Source: Bradyrhizobium sp. WSM1743 (lineage in GTDB: Bacteria; Pseudomonadota; Alphaproteobacteria; Rhizobiales; Xanthobacteraceae). From it: 64,000 nt of DNA. Position 1 is the first letter of the stretch; every line of letters begins with the position of its first letter. Made by a program: the position numbers and the translations under genes. This document shows, piece by piece, positions 49,066 to 57,364 of the stretch. The stretch is taken from positions 1 to 64,000 of the forward strand of contig NZ_AXAZ01000023.1 in assembly GCF_000473065.1 (NCBI RefSeq), in the 5' to 3' direction. The notes beneath the pieces were generated by a model that saw only the letters and a list, made by a program, of their open reading frames with translations, was not told the origin of the DNA and searched no databases.

Positions 49066-49689
49066 ATGTCGGCTGTCCTTACATCGCCTCGTGCAGCGCT
49101 GCTTCTCGTTGCCGCAGCAGGATTTTTCCTGCTGACGCATGCCGATGCCGAGGCGCAATGGTGGAAACGTGCGCCGGTTGATTTCGAGGAATGCGCCGAC
49201 GCCGCCGAGAAGGCCGCAACCAAGACCGAGAAGACATCCGCGCTCGCCGACTGCAACGCCAGGTTTGCCGGCCGCCGCAAGCCGGGCGGCGGCTATTCCT
49301 ATTACGACTTCCTCCAGGATCGCACCTTCGACATCGCCGGCCCCAATCCGACGCCGGAGGAGCAGAAGAAGATCGACGAAGCCTACACCGCCTATCTCGC
49401 CAATCAGCGTCGCAGCAATGAAGCGGCCCAAGCGACGGCCCGCCAGCAGCGTGAGCAGCAAGAGCAACAGGTGCAGCAGCTTCAGCAGGTCGCGCTGCGA
49501 GCCGACGTCGAGCGCGTGCCCATCCCGGTCGAGCGGCCGAAGGTCCAGCAGGCCGTAGGCGCGAGGGCAAAGAGCGCGCCGTGCACCAAGGGCTCGTTCT
49601 CCTGCGAATGGCCGCGGCTATCGGAAAGCCTGAACGATCTGAAGAAGCTGTTCAACCCGACACCGAGCAAGCCCGCGAAGAAGGGGTGA
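49066..49689 (+). CDS. Exported hypothetical protein with Gln-rich coiled coil
   Basis: This 207-residue protein has a signal peptide (cleavage near 'THADA-EAQW'). The mature part has 'APVDFEECADAAEKAATKTE', 'CNARFAGRRKPGGGYSYYDF' and a Gln/Arg-rich helix at about 118-142 ('ARQQREQQEQQVQQLQQ') likely to form a coiled coil, then 'CTKGSFSCEWPRL'. Four cysteines could form two disulfides. Similar proteins occur in Bradyrhizobium without known function. It stands alone between repeats. Confidence 0.72.
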   Translation: MSAVLTSPRAALLLVAAAGFFLLTHADAEAQWWKRAPVDFEECADAAEKAATKTEKTSALADCNARFAGRRKPGGGYSYYDFLQDRTFDIAGPNPTPEEQKKIDEAYTAYLANQRRSNEAAQATARQQREQQEQQVQQLQQVALRADVERVPIPVERPKVQQAVGARAKSAPCTKGSFSCEWPRLSESLNDLKKLFNPTPSKPAKKG

Positions 49690-49709
49690 GCTGCGGCCAC
49701 ACACTCCAC

Positions 49710-49864
49710 TGTCGTCCCGGACAAGCGTAAGCGCAGATCCGGGACCCAACCACGAAACTGAATTTGACGACGACTCGAGGTTGTCAGCCTCGCGCCAAAC
49801 TTCTCCCTGTGGCTATGGGTCCCGGATCGGCGCGCGCTTTTGAGCGCGCTTGTCCGGGACGACA
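49710..49864. repeat. Dispersed 'GGGTCCCGGATCGGCGC' repeat
   Basis: The left arm ACTGTCGTCCCGGACAAGCG pairs with CGCAGATCCGGGACCCA. The right arm is TATGGGTCCCGGATCGGCGC with GCGCTTGTCCGGGACGACAG. It fills the gap between two convergent genes. Confidence 0.85.
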
Positions 49865-49879
49865 GCGGAGCATGTGGCT

Positions 49880-50095
49880 TCAGTTTGGATGCTTCTTCTT
49901 GCTGCGCTTGGATGTGGGCACCGTTGAGGTCGCCGGCGCCGTTGCCGTCGGTGAACCACCCAATTGCGACCTGCTCTCCTGCAATCGCCTGTCATAGCCG
50001 GGAGAGTTCACGACCGTCGGTGGCCTCGCATAGGCTAGCGTCGACGCGCCGCAGAACGCGGCCAGCGCGAACCCGATCATCAGACAACGCTTCAT
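49880..50095 (-). CDS. Small exported hypothetical protein
   Basis: This 71-residue protein starts MKRCLMIGFALAAFCGAS, a signal peptide with cleavage near 'LAYA-RP'. The short mature part ('PTVVNSPGYDRRLQESRSQL', then a Thr/Ser/Pro stretch and the basic end 'SKRSKKKHPN') is probably unfolded. GGAGGAACG precedes ATG 50095. It follows the ketopantoate-reductase-like gene by 18 bases on the same strand. No family is recognised. Confidence 0.7.
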   Translation of the reverse strand: MKRCLMIGFALAAFCGASTLAYARPPTVVNSPGYDRRLQESRSQLGGSPTATAPATSTVPTSKRSKKKHPN

Positions 50096-50113
50096 CGCGT
50101 TCCTCCTTCGCAC

Positions 50114-51121
50114 TCACGCCGACCCGCGGATCTGCTGCGGCGTCAGCCGCGGCGGGCCGTTGCCGGCCGCCTCGGCTTGCTTGATCAGCGCAACAATACG
50201 GCGCATCAGCGGCACGTCGATATCGTTTTGCTCGGCGAGCGCGATGACCGCACCCTGGAGATAGTCGATCTCGGTCTTGCGGCCCTGCTTCAGATCCTGC
50301 CACATCGAGGAGCGCGCCTCGGGATCGATCTTGATCGTGCGTCCCAGGATCACGTTGAAGATCGCGTCTGGCAGCCGCAGCAGGGCCGGCGTCCAGCCCA
50401 TTGGGATTGGCGTCGCCGAGACCGGCGTGATGCCAGACGCCTTCAGCGCGGCCAGCCCCTCTGCCATCTGGTCCGCGAACAGCCTTCGCCAGTCGCGGTT
50501 CGCCAGTTGCGCGGCGAGCGGCATGTCGGACAGCGCGCTGAGCGCATTGTTCAGGTTGATGATCAGCTTACCCCATTGCACGCCGGTGATGTCACCACTC
50601 CGACGCACCGTAAGGCCGGCGACCGAGAGCTTTCCGGCCGTGTTCTCCGCATCCTCTCCAATATGAATGTCGCCGGAGGTCGAGCGGTGGAAACGGCCCT
50701 CGCCCATCGCGATCACGTTGAACGGCACCATGCCGGCAAGCACGCGGCGGCCGCCGAGCCGCTCGCGCAGCACCGCGACATTGCCGATGCCGTTCTGGAG
50801 CGAGACGATGACGGCATCCTGCGGCGCATGCTGCGCGATCTGATCCGCGACAGCGGCGGTGTCGGCGCTCTTCACCGTCACCAGCACGATGCCGGCGCAG
50901 TGGAAGATCGCAGGATCCTCTGATAGCGCGAGCTGCCCCGCGCCAAGCCTTTTCTCGGAGCCGTCGAAATCGGTCAGCCGCAGTCCGAACCGCTCGATCT
51001 CGGTCTTTACCCGCGGCCGCACCAGCAGCGCGATACGGCGACCGGCAGCGGCCAGCATGCCGCCGGCGAAACAGCCGATGGCGCCGGCGCCGGCCACCAC
51101 GATCGGTCGATCCGTAACCAC
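50114..51121 (-). CDS. Ketopantoate reductase family (ApbA/PanE-like) dehydrogenase, second copy
   Basis: This 335-residue enzyme has 'IVVAGAGAIGCFAGGMLAAAG' (NADP loop), 'LVTVKSADTAAVADQIAQHA', 'VSLQNGIGNVAVLRERLGGR' (the QNG motif of true PanE-like enzymes) and 'GVQWGKLIINLNNALSALSD' with the catalytic Lys. It is closer to classical PanE than the paralog at 37184-38158, so it is the better candidate for making pantoate, though this is inference. Translation should start at GTG 51121, six bases after GGGAGCG; the frame is open much further upstream, but that part is antisense to the YidB-like gene. Confidence 0.87.
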   Translation of the reverse strand: MVTDRPIVVAGAGAIGCFAGGMLAAAGRRIALLVRPRVKTEIERFGLRLTDFDGSEKRLGAGQLALSEDPAIFHCAGIVLVTVKSADTAAVADQIAQHAPQDAVIVSLQNGIGNVAVLRERLGGRRVLAGMVPFNVIAMGEGRFHRSTSGDIHIGEDAENTAGKLSVAGLTVRRSGDITGVQWGKLIINLNNALSALSDMPLAAQLANRDWRRLFADQMAEGLAALKASGITPVSATPIPMGWTPALLRLPDAIFNVILGRTIKIDPEARSSMWQDLKQGRKTEIDYLQGAVIALAEQNDIDVPLMRRIVALIKQAEAAGNGPPRLTPQQIRGSA

Positions 51122-51287
51122 TGAGCTCGCTCCCTGAATGACCGGCCCTTCGATAGCAGAGGCGAGGGCGGCTGCCCATTGGTTGCGACGCATCCGCCTT
51201 GTAACCGTCATGAGAGCCCCATATGTTTTCGCCCCGGGGGCAGTCAGCGGCGAGCGCTCGCCGAACGAGACGCCAAAGGAGAGCACC

Positions 51288-51854
51288 ATGGGTCTACTCG
51301 ACGTCCTCAACGGCATGCAGAACGGCCCGCGCGGCCCCAGCACGCCGAGCTCCGAGAAATCCTCCGGCGGCATGTCGCCGATGACCATGGCGCTGCTCGG
51401 CCTGCTCGCCTGGAAGGCGTTCAAGCATTTCACCGCCAATCAGTCGGGCTCAGCGCCGCAACCGTCACCGGCGCCCGCGCCTCCTCCGGTGAACGCAGGT
51501 GCGGGTGGCGGTCTGAGCGATCTGCTGAAGGGTGGCCTCGGCGGCCTGCTCGCGGGCGGCGCGGCCGGCACCGTGCTCAGCGGCGGGCTCGGCGATCTCC
51601 TCAACCAGCTGCAGCAGAGCGGTCACGGCGACACCGCGAATTCCTGGGTCGGCAAGGGCGAGAACAAGCCGATCGCTCCGGGCGATCTCGCCAGCGCACT
51701 CGGCGCCGACCAGATCGACAGCCTGTCCGCCCAGAGCGGCCTGTCACGCGAGGAGCTGCTCTCCGGCCTCAGCCAATATCTGCCGCAGGTGATCGACCAT
51801 CTGACGCCGGACGGACGGCTGCCGACCGAGAACGAACTCTCGGAGCGAATCTGA
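51288..51854 (+). CDS. YidB-like (DUF937) protein
   Basis: This 188-residue protein is of the YidB family. Its N-terminus 'MGLLDVLNGMQNGPRG' and the Gly-rich middle ('GGGLSDLLKGGLGGLLAGGA', 'LSGGLGDLLNQLQQSGHGD') are typical. 'SWVGKGENKPIAPGDLASAL' and 'LSGLSQYLPQVIDHLTPDG' form the conserved C-terminal helical domain. Function is unknown. AAAGGAGAG lies before ATG 51288. The GlsB/YeaQ-type gene follows 28 bases later on the same strand. Confidence 0.92.
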   Translation: MGLLDVLNGMQNGPRGPSTPSSEKSSGGMSPMTMALLGLLAWKAFKHFTANQSGSAPQPSPAPAPPPVNAGAGGGLSDLLKGGLGGLLAGGAAGTVLSGGLGDLLNQLQQSGHGDTANSWVGKGENKPIAPGDLASALGADQIDSLSAQSGLSREELLSGLSQYLPQVIDHLTPDGRLPTENELSERI

Positions 51855-51882
51855 TGGCGGTCTCGGGAAGGGGAGCACACTC

Positions 51883-52155
51883 ATGAGCATGGGCGGCCTG
51901 TTGTGGATCATCGTCGTCGGCTTCGTCGCCGGCCTCATCGCGCGCTGGCTTGCGCCGGGGCCGAACAATCCGAGCGGCTTCATCCTCACCACCATCCTCG
52001 GCATCGCCGGCGCCTTTCTGGCGACCTTCGTCGGCCAGGCCATCGGCCATTACAGCCCCGACCAGGGTGCCGGCTTCATCACGGCGACGATCGGCGCCGT
52101 GGTGGTGCTGTTCATCTGGCACCGGCTGGTGGCGAGCGGGGTGATCAAGGGGTGA
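51883..52155 (+). CDS. GlsB/YeaQ/YmgE-family membrane stress protein
   Basis: This 90-residue inner-membrane protein has three hydrophobic segments: 'LLWIIVVGFVAGLIARWLAP', 'GFILTTILGIAGAFLATFVG' and 'ITATIGAVVVLFIWHRLV'. This is the layout of transglycosylase-associated (GlsB/YeaQ/YmgE) proteins, which in other bacteria are induced by stress; the biochemical role is not known. It is probably co-transcribed with the YidB-like gene. Confidence 0.92.
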   Translation: MSMGGLLWIIVVGFVAGLIARWLAPGPNNPSGFILTTILGIAGAFLATFVGQAIGHYSPDQGAGFITATIGAVVVLFIWHRLVASGVIKG

Positions 52156-52165
52156 ACACATTCGG

Positions 52166-52326
52166 TGTCGTCCCGGACAAGCGCGCCCCAAGCGCGCGCG
52201 GATCCGGGACCCATAGCCCCAGGGAGTGGTTTGGCGAAGGTTGATAACTCCGAATCTTCGCGAAACCACTCCCTGTGGTTATGGATCCCCGCGCCCCGTG
52301 CGCTATTGCGCACTAGGCGGGATGAC
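52166..52326. repeat. Dispersed 'GGGTCCCGGATCGGCGC' repeat, altered right half
   Basis: The left arm TGTCGTCCCGGACAAGCGCG pairs with CGCGCGGATCCGGGACCCA. The right half 'CTGTGGTTATGGATCCCCGC' with 'GGCGGGATGACAGCGG' has drifted from the usual sequence. 'CTCCGAATCTTCGCG' lies in the middle. Confidence 0.8.
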
Positions 52327-52347
52327 AGCGGAGTTTGGTGCGCGATC

Positions 52348-53133
52348 TCACGTAATCAAATGCATCCCTGCATCCATGCGCACGACCTCGCCGGTCATGT
52401 TGCTGGAGGCCGGCATCGCCAGGAAGCAGACGAGCTGGGCGATGTCTTCGGCGGATGAGGCGACCTTCAGCGGCACCTTCGCCACGACGCTGTCGCGCAC
52501 CTGCTTGGCGCCGGCCTCGCCGCGGCCCTTGGTGAACCAGGGCGTGTCGATGTAACCGGGGCATACGGTGTTGACGCGGATCAGCGGCGCCAGCGCGCGC
52601 GACAGCGACAGCGTCATGGTGTTGAGCGCGCCCTTGCTCGCGGCGTACGCAATCGACGAGCCGACGCCGCTGATGCCGGCGACCGACGAGACGTTCACGA
52701 CCGCCGACGGACGCCCCGAAGCCTTCGCAGCGGCTTCGAGCAGGCTGCGCGCGGCGCGCACCATCTGGAACGGACCGATGGTGTTGACGCCGTAGACCCG
52801 CTGGAAATCTTCCGCCGACAAGCCGTCGAGATCCGCGTGAGCCACGTGCTTGGTGGTGCCAGCATTGTTGACGAGAATATCGAGCCGGCCCCAGCCGCTA
52901 GCTGCAGCGACGATCTTGCGGCAATCCTCATCCTTCGAGACGTCGCCCTGCGCAACCAGCACCTCCGCCGCGCCGGCCTTGCGGCAGAGCTCGGCCGTAG
53001 CCTCTGCTTCCTTCTGGCTCGACGAATAGTTGATGACGAGCCGCGCCCCGCTCCGCGCCAGAATTTCCGCGGTTGCTGCGCCAAGGCCGGAGGCAGACCC
53101 CGTCACGATTGCGCACAAGCTGTCCTTTGCCAT
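52348..53133 (-). CDS. Short-chain dehydrogenase/reductase (FabG-like)
   Basis: This 261-residue SDR has 'AIVTGSASGLGAATAEILAR' (cofactor), 'LDILVNNAGTTKH' (NNAG), 'VVNVSSVAGISGVGSSIAYA' and 'YAASKGALNTMT' (Ser-Tyr-Lys triad) and a FabG-like tail 'NMTGEVVRMDAGMHLIT'. It would oxidise or reduce a 3-hydroxyacyl or alicyclic alcohol. GGAAGGAGA lies before ATG 53133. It is divergent from the acyl-CoA dehydrogenase pair, whose products it could process. Confidence 0.92.
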   Translation of the reverse strand: MAKDSLCAIVTGSASGLGAATAEILARSGARLVINYSSSQKEAEATAELCRKAGAAEVLVAQGDVSKDEDCRKIVAAASGWGRLDILVNNAGTTKHVAHADLDGLSAEDFQRVYGVNTIGPFQMVRAARSLLEAAAKASGRPSAVVNVSSVAGISGVGSSIAYAASKGALNTMTLSLSRALAPLIRVNTVCPGYIDTPWFTKGRGEAGAKQVRDSVVAKVPLKVASSAEDIAQLVCFLAMPASSNMTGEVVRMDAGMHLIT

Positions 53134-53382
53134 CCCGATCTCCTTCCCCTGTCTTTGATCGCGGCGTCCTGTTTAGCGAGTTTGCCGCGCCCTGCAAATC
53201 GAGCAAACTCCGCTAAGCGGAATTAGCCTTCTATTGGTCCTTGCGCCCATGCCCGCGCCGCAGGTTGACCTGCGATCAACGCTTGTCAGGGCCATGGCTT
53301 TTTCCGATCATCGGGCGCAAGAAGAACCCGCGCGCCGGCCCAAGGAGGCGGGACGCGCCAATGGCAAGACACGGGGAACGCT

Positions 53383-54447
53383 GTGGCGGAGAGTGACAAT
53401 ATCGTCGTCGAGACCGCGGAGAAGATCTTCGCCGATCTCGCCGATCCGCAAACCATCAACAACGACAAGACGAATGCGTGGCAGGCGCCGCTGTGGCAGG
53501 CGCTGAGCGAAGCCGGCTTGCCGCTGTCCTGGGTGCCTGACGATCTCGGCGGCTCCGGCGCGAGCCTCGCCGACGGTTTTGCGTTGCTGAACGCCGCCGG
53601 CCGCTTCGCGGTCGCGGTGCCGCTGGCCGAGACCATGCTGGCCGGCTGGCTGCTGGCGCAGGCCAGAATCGCCTCCCCCGAAGGCGAGATGACGGTCGTG
53701 CCGGCGAGCCCGAAGGATCGCATCACCGTCGATGCCGACGGCGCGCTCTCCGGCCGGGCCCGCGGCGTGCCCTTTGCCAAAGCGGCGAAAAATTTTGCGG
53801 TGCTGGCGCACGGCAAGGATGGCGCGGTCATCGCGCTGATCGATGCGATGAAGGTGCGGATCGAGGCTGGCCTCAATGTCGGCTACGACCACAGCGACAC
53901 CGTCACGCTCGACAGGATTCAGCCAATCACCACCAAGCCCGCACCGAAGGGCCTCGACCAGACCACGCTGATGCTGATGGGCGGCGTCGCGCGCAGCCTC
54001 CAGATCGCCGGCGCGCTGGAATCGGTGCTCGACATCTCCGTGCGCTATTCCAACGAGCGCGTCGCCTTTGAGAAGAAGATCTCGAAATTCCAGGCGGTGC
54101 AGCACAATCTCGCGCGCCTTGCCGGCGAATCCGCCGCAGCGCTTGCAGCGGCGACATCTGCCGCCGACGCGATCGCGAATGCAAAATCGTTCAACGACGA
54201 GGTCTATCTCGAAGCCGCCTCCGCAAAAATCCGCTGCGCCGAAGCCGCGGAGAAAGGCGGCGGCATCGCCCATCAGGTGCACGGCGCGATCGGCTTCACC
54301 ATGGAACACATCCTGCACCGCTATTCGCTGCGCGCGCTGGCCTGGCGCGACGATTTCGGCTCGGAGAGCTACTGGGCCGTCGAGCTCGGCAAGCTGGTTG
54401 CGAGCCGCGGCGCCGATGAATTGTGGCCGCTCGTGGCGTCGCGCTGA
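53383..54447 (+). CDS. Acyl-CoA dehydrogenase, small-subunit type
   Basis: This 354-residue protein keeps the acyl-CoA dehydrogenase fold ('GLPLSWVPDDLGGSGASLAD', 'SVRYSNERVAFEKKISKFQ', 'QVHGAIGFTMEHILHRYSLR') but lacks the usual central 'TEP..GSD' signature and the IYxGT ending. This is the pattern of the small subunit in heteromeric enzymes such as PimD. It lies directly upstream of a larger partner gene, so the two should form one enzyme. Translation appears to start at GTG 53383. Confidence 0.88.
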   Translation: MAESDNIVVETAEKIFADLADPQTINNDKTNAWQAPLWQALSEAGLPLSWVPDDLGGSGASLADGFALLNAAGRFAVAVPLAETMLAGWLLAQARIASPEGEMTVVPASPKDRITVDADGALSGRARGVPFAKAAKNFAVLAHGKDGAVIALIDAMKVRIEAGLNVGYDHSDTVTLDRIQPITTKPAPKGLDQTTLMLMGGVARSLQIAGALESVLDISVRYSNERVAFEKKISKFQAVQHNLARLAGESAAALAAATSAADAIANAKSFNDEVYLEAASAKIRCAEAAEKGGGIAHQVHGAIGFTMEHILHRYSLRALAWRDDFGSESYWAVELGKLVASRGADELWPLVASR

Positions 54448-54462
54448 TCGGGGAGAGAACAC

Positions 54463-55623
54463 ATGACCGCTGCCCTCCGTTTCGATCCGATCCGCCTGCC
54501 GGAGAAATGCGAACAATTGCGCAAGGAAGTGCGCGCCTTCCTCGCCGAGGAAATCGCTGCCGGCACCTTCGATCCGCACAAGCCCAACCGCGAGGACACC
54601 GATGCGCCGGAATTTTCGCGCCGGGTCGGCGCCAAGGGCTGGCTGGGGATGACCTGGCCGAAGAAATATGGCGGCCAGGAGCGCTCGTTCCTCGAACGTT
54701 ATGTGGTGACCGAGGAGATGCGCGTCGCCAATGCGCCGACGCGGCGCTTCTTCGTCGCAGACCGCCAGAGCGGCCCGGTGCTGCTGAAATACGCGCCCGA
54801 GCACATCAAGATGGAGATCCTGCCGCGCATCTGCCGCGGCGAGATCTGCTTTGCCATCGGCATGAGCGAGCCGAACTCCGGCTCCGACCTGTTCGCGGCG
54901 AAGACGCGCGCGACCAAGACCGACGGCGGCTATCTCATCAACGGCACCAAGATCTGGACCTCGTCGGCACACATCGCCGACTACATGATCGCGATCTTCC
55001 GGACCTCGCCGCCGACCAAGGAAAACCGCCGTCACGGCCTGACGCAATTCTTGGTCAAGATGAAGCAGCCGGGCATCAAGGTGAACCCGATCGGCCAGAT
55101 CACCGGCCAGTACGAATTCAACGAGGTCGTCTTCACCGATCACTTCATTCCTGATGATCACGTGCTCGGCGAAGTCGACGGTGCCTGGAAGCAGGCGACG
55201 AGCGAGCTCGCCTATGAGCGATCGGGCCCCGAGCGTTTCCTCGAGACGTATTACGTGCTGACGGAGCTGGTGCGCGCGGTCGGTCCCAATCCGGATACGC
55301 GCAGCGCCGAAGGCATCGGCCGCCTCGTCGCGCAGCTCCACACCATGCGGCGCATGTCGGTCTCCGTTGCCGGCATGCTGGAAGCCGGCAAGGAGCCGGT
55401 GGTCGAAGCTTCGATCGTCAAGGATATCGGCACGGTGTGGGAGCAGCAGCTGCCGCACCGCGTGCGCGATCTCGCCGCCTTCGTCGAGGAGACCGCGACC
55501 AACCGCGAGACCTTGGAGCGGCAGCTCGACTTCGCCATCAAGACCGCACCGAAACTCACCATCCAGGGCGGCACCACTGAGGTGCTCCGCGGCATCATCG
55601 CCCGCGGGCTTGGCTTGCGCTAA
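54463..55623 (+). CDS. Acyl-CoA dehydrogenase, large-subunit type
   Basis: This 386-residue enzyme has 'CFAIGMSEPNSGSDLFAAKT' (the FAD/acyl signature), 'GGYLINGTKIWTSSAHIADY' and the C-terminus 'GGTTEVLRGIIARGLGLR' seen in large subunits such as PimC. It follows the small-subunit gene by 15 bases and precedes an enoyl-CoA hydratase gene by 17, so oxidation and hydration are in one transcript. The substrate could be a dicarboxylic or alicyclic acyl-CoA; a ligase and thiolase are missing from the window. Confidence 0.92.
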   Translation: MTAALRFDPIRLPEKCEQLRKEVRAFLAEEIAAGTFDPHKPNREDTDAPEFSRRVGAKGWLGMTWPKKYGGQERSFLERYVVTEEMRVANAPTRRFFVADRQSGPVLLKYAPEHIKMEILPRICRGEICFAIGMSEPNSGSDLFAAKTRATKTDGGYLINGTKIWTSSAHIADYMIAIFRTSPPTKENRRHGLTQFLVKMKQPGIKVNPIGQITGQYEFNEVVFTDHFIPDDHVLGEVDGAWKQATSELAYERSGPERFLETYYVLTELVRAVGPNPDTRSAEGIGRLVAQLHTMRRMSVSVAGMLEAGKEPVVEASIVKDIGTVWEQQLPHRVRDLAAFVEETATNRETLERQLDFAIKTAPKLTIQGGTTEVLRGIIARGLGLR

Positions 55624-55640
55624 TTCAATCGAGGATCATC

Positions 55641-56459
55641 ATGAGCACGTATAAAGACATCGGCGTCGAGAAGGTCGGGCACGTCGGCACCATCGAGATC
55701 CGCCGTCCGCCGCTCAACTTCTTCGACATCTCGCTGATCAACCAGATCGCGGATGCGCTCGACGAGTTCGACCGCGACGTCGAGATCCGCGCCTCGGTTC
55801 TGTCGGCGCAGGGCAAGGCATTCTGCGCCGGCGCCAATTTCGGCGATCCGGCACGGCAGGCACAGGAAGCGCGCGAGGCCGAACAAGTCAAGAAAGGCGA
55901 TCCGGCCGACAATCTCGGGCCGATCAGCCATCTCTACATCCAGGCCGTGCGCATCTTCCGCGCCAAGAAGCCGATCGTTGCCGCCGTGCAGGGGGCGGCC
56001 ATCGGCGGCGGCCTGGGCCTTGCAGTGTCGGCCGATTTCCGCGTCACCTGCCCGGAAGCGCGCTTCTCGGCGAATTTCACCAAGCTCGGGTTCCATCCCG
56101 GCTTCGGCCTGACTGTGACGCTGCCCGAACTGATCGGCAAGAACAACGCCGAGCTGATGTTCTACACCAGCCGCCGCGTCACCGGCGAAGAGGCGGTGAA
56201 GTGGGGCCTCGCCAACGAGCTGGTGCCGCAGGACCAGGTCAAGGCGGCCGCGATGAAGCTCGCCGGCGAGATCGCCGAATGCTCCCCGCTCGGCCTGCTC
56301 TCGACTCGCGCCACGATGCGCAACGGCCTCGCCGACCGCGTTATGGCCGCGACCAATCACGAGCTCGCCGAGCAGACGCGCCTGCGCGCGACGGAGGATT
56401 TTAGGGAAGGCGTGAAGGCCACGGAGGAACGGCGCGTGGCGAATTTTAAAGGGCGGTAG
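55641..56459 (+). CDS. Enoyl-CoA hydratase/isomerase
   Basis: This 272-residue crotonase has 'ASVLSAQGKAFCAGANFGDP' and 'IVAAVQGAAIGGGLGLAVSA' for the oxyanion hole and 'FSANFTKLGFHPGFGLTVTL' in the active-site region. The usual second catalytic Glu in this last segment is not evident, so it may be an isomerase or a hydrolase rather than a standard hydratase. It is third after two acyl-CoA dehydrogenase genes. GAGGATCATC lies before ATG 55641. Confidence 0.9.
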   Translation: MSTYKDIGVEKVGHVGTIEIRRPPLNFFDISLINQIADALDEFDRDVEIRASVLSAQGKAFCAGANFGDPARQAQEAREAEQVKKGDPADNLGPISHLYIQAVRIFRAKKPIVAAVQGAAIGGGLGLAVSADFRVTCPEARFSANFTKLGFHPGFGLTVTLPELIGKNNAELMFYTSRRVTGEEAVKWGLANELVPQDQVKAAAMKLAGEIAECSPLGLLSTRATMRNGLADRVMAATNHELAEQTRLRATEDFREGVKATEERRVANFKGR

Positions 56460-56470
56460 CGTACCCCGAC

Positions 56471-56595
56471 CCGTCATCCTGAGGTGCGAACTGCACGGTG
56501 CACAGCACCGTGCAGGGAGCCTCGAAGGATGAACGGCGCCGGTGGCCGTCGCCCTTCGAGGCTCGCCGAAGAGGCCGAGCACCTCAGGGTGACGG
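56471..56595. repeat. Dispersed 'CATCCTTCGAGG...CTCAGGATGACGG' repeat
   Basis: The outer arms CCGTCATCCTGAGGTGC and GCACCTCAGGGTGACGG are inverse copies with one mismatch. The inner AGCCTCGAAGGATGAACGG faces CGCCCTTCGAGGCTCG. It lies between convergent acyl-CoA genes. Confidence 0.85.
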
Positions 56596-56611
56596 ATAAC
56601 GAAGCACCAGA

Positions 56612-57364
56612 TCAGCTCACGCGAAACGTCACCCCGCCCAGCAAGAACTCATTCCCCGCAACCGCAAGGCCCTTCGCCTTTGCGGTATGCAGCACCTGCG
56701 CCACGTCAGTCACCCGAAACTCCAGCGCGCTCATGATCTCGCTGGCGCCCTTCACGAAGCGGAAGGTTGCGTTCGGTAGTCTCAATTCGGCATCGCGCGG
56801 CGCAACGCCGATGATCTTGCCCCAGTGCTCCGCCAGCGCCGCCGGATCCGGGCTCTGCATCTCCACCGCCGTCAGGGCTTGTGTCACATCCTTGCGGATG
56901 AATTTTTGCCAATCGGGTCCCGCCGGCGGATAGGCGCCCAGGATGTCGTCGCTGCCTTCGGTGTGGTTGAACTCGATGAAGGCGGCGCGGCAGTCGCGGG
57001 GGTGGAGCTGCACACCGTGATAAGGCGCATGGTCGATGACGTTAGCTGTACGCACGCCGAGCGCGTTGGCGTTGCGGCCGCGCTCGTCCGGGTCATCGCA
57101 GCAGAAGATCGCCATATAGCCGCCGCGGCCGCCGGTCTTCTCAATGAAGCGGCCGGCCGTGGTGCCGTCCTTGAAGGGCGCCACCACTTCCAGCAGGATC
57201 GTGTCGACCGGGAGCAGCGCGTTCTCCAGACCGTATTTCGCGACATTGCCGTCGCGATAGCAGACGGAAAGGCCCATGATCCTGGCGATATCCGTGATCA
57301 CAGGCTCGAGCTGCGGCGCGACCAGGCAGATTTGACGCAGCCGGATATAGGGCGCCATCGTCAT
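56612..57364 (-). CDS. VOC-family protein, two-domain
   Basis: This 250-residue protein has two glyoxalase-type halves: 'RLRQICLVAPQLEPVITDIA' with 'LLPVDTILLEVVAPF' in the first, and 'TAVEMQSPDPAALAEHWGKI' with 'ATFRFVKGAS' in the second. 'YHGVQLHPRDCRAAFIEFNH' joins them. The start at 57364 overlaps the stop of the enoyl-CoA hydratase gene as ATGA, so it is translated with it. An epimerase, isomerase or dioxygenase step in the same acyl-CoA route is possible; the reaction is not known. Confidence 0.85.
   Translation of the reverse strand: MTMAPYIRLRQICLVAPQLEPVITDIARIMGLSVCYRDGNVAKYGLENALLPVDTILLEVVAPFKDGTTAGRFIEKTGGRGGYMAIFCCDDPDERGRNANALGVRTANVIDHAPYHGVQLHPRDCRAAFIEFNHTEGSDDILGAYPPAGPDWQKFIRKDVTQALTAVEMQSPDPAALAEHWGKIIGVAPRDAELRLPNATFRFVKGASEIMSALEFRVTDVAQVLHTAKAKGLAVAGNEFLLGGVTFRVS

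Noticed and set aside
53308..55458. A 716-codon minus-strand open frame opposite the acyl-CoA dehydrogenase genes
   Set aside because: It is low-complexity (His/Arg/Asp-rich), has no domain, and mirrors two clear dehydrogenases; typical of GC-rich antisense frames.
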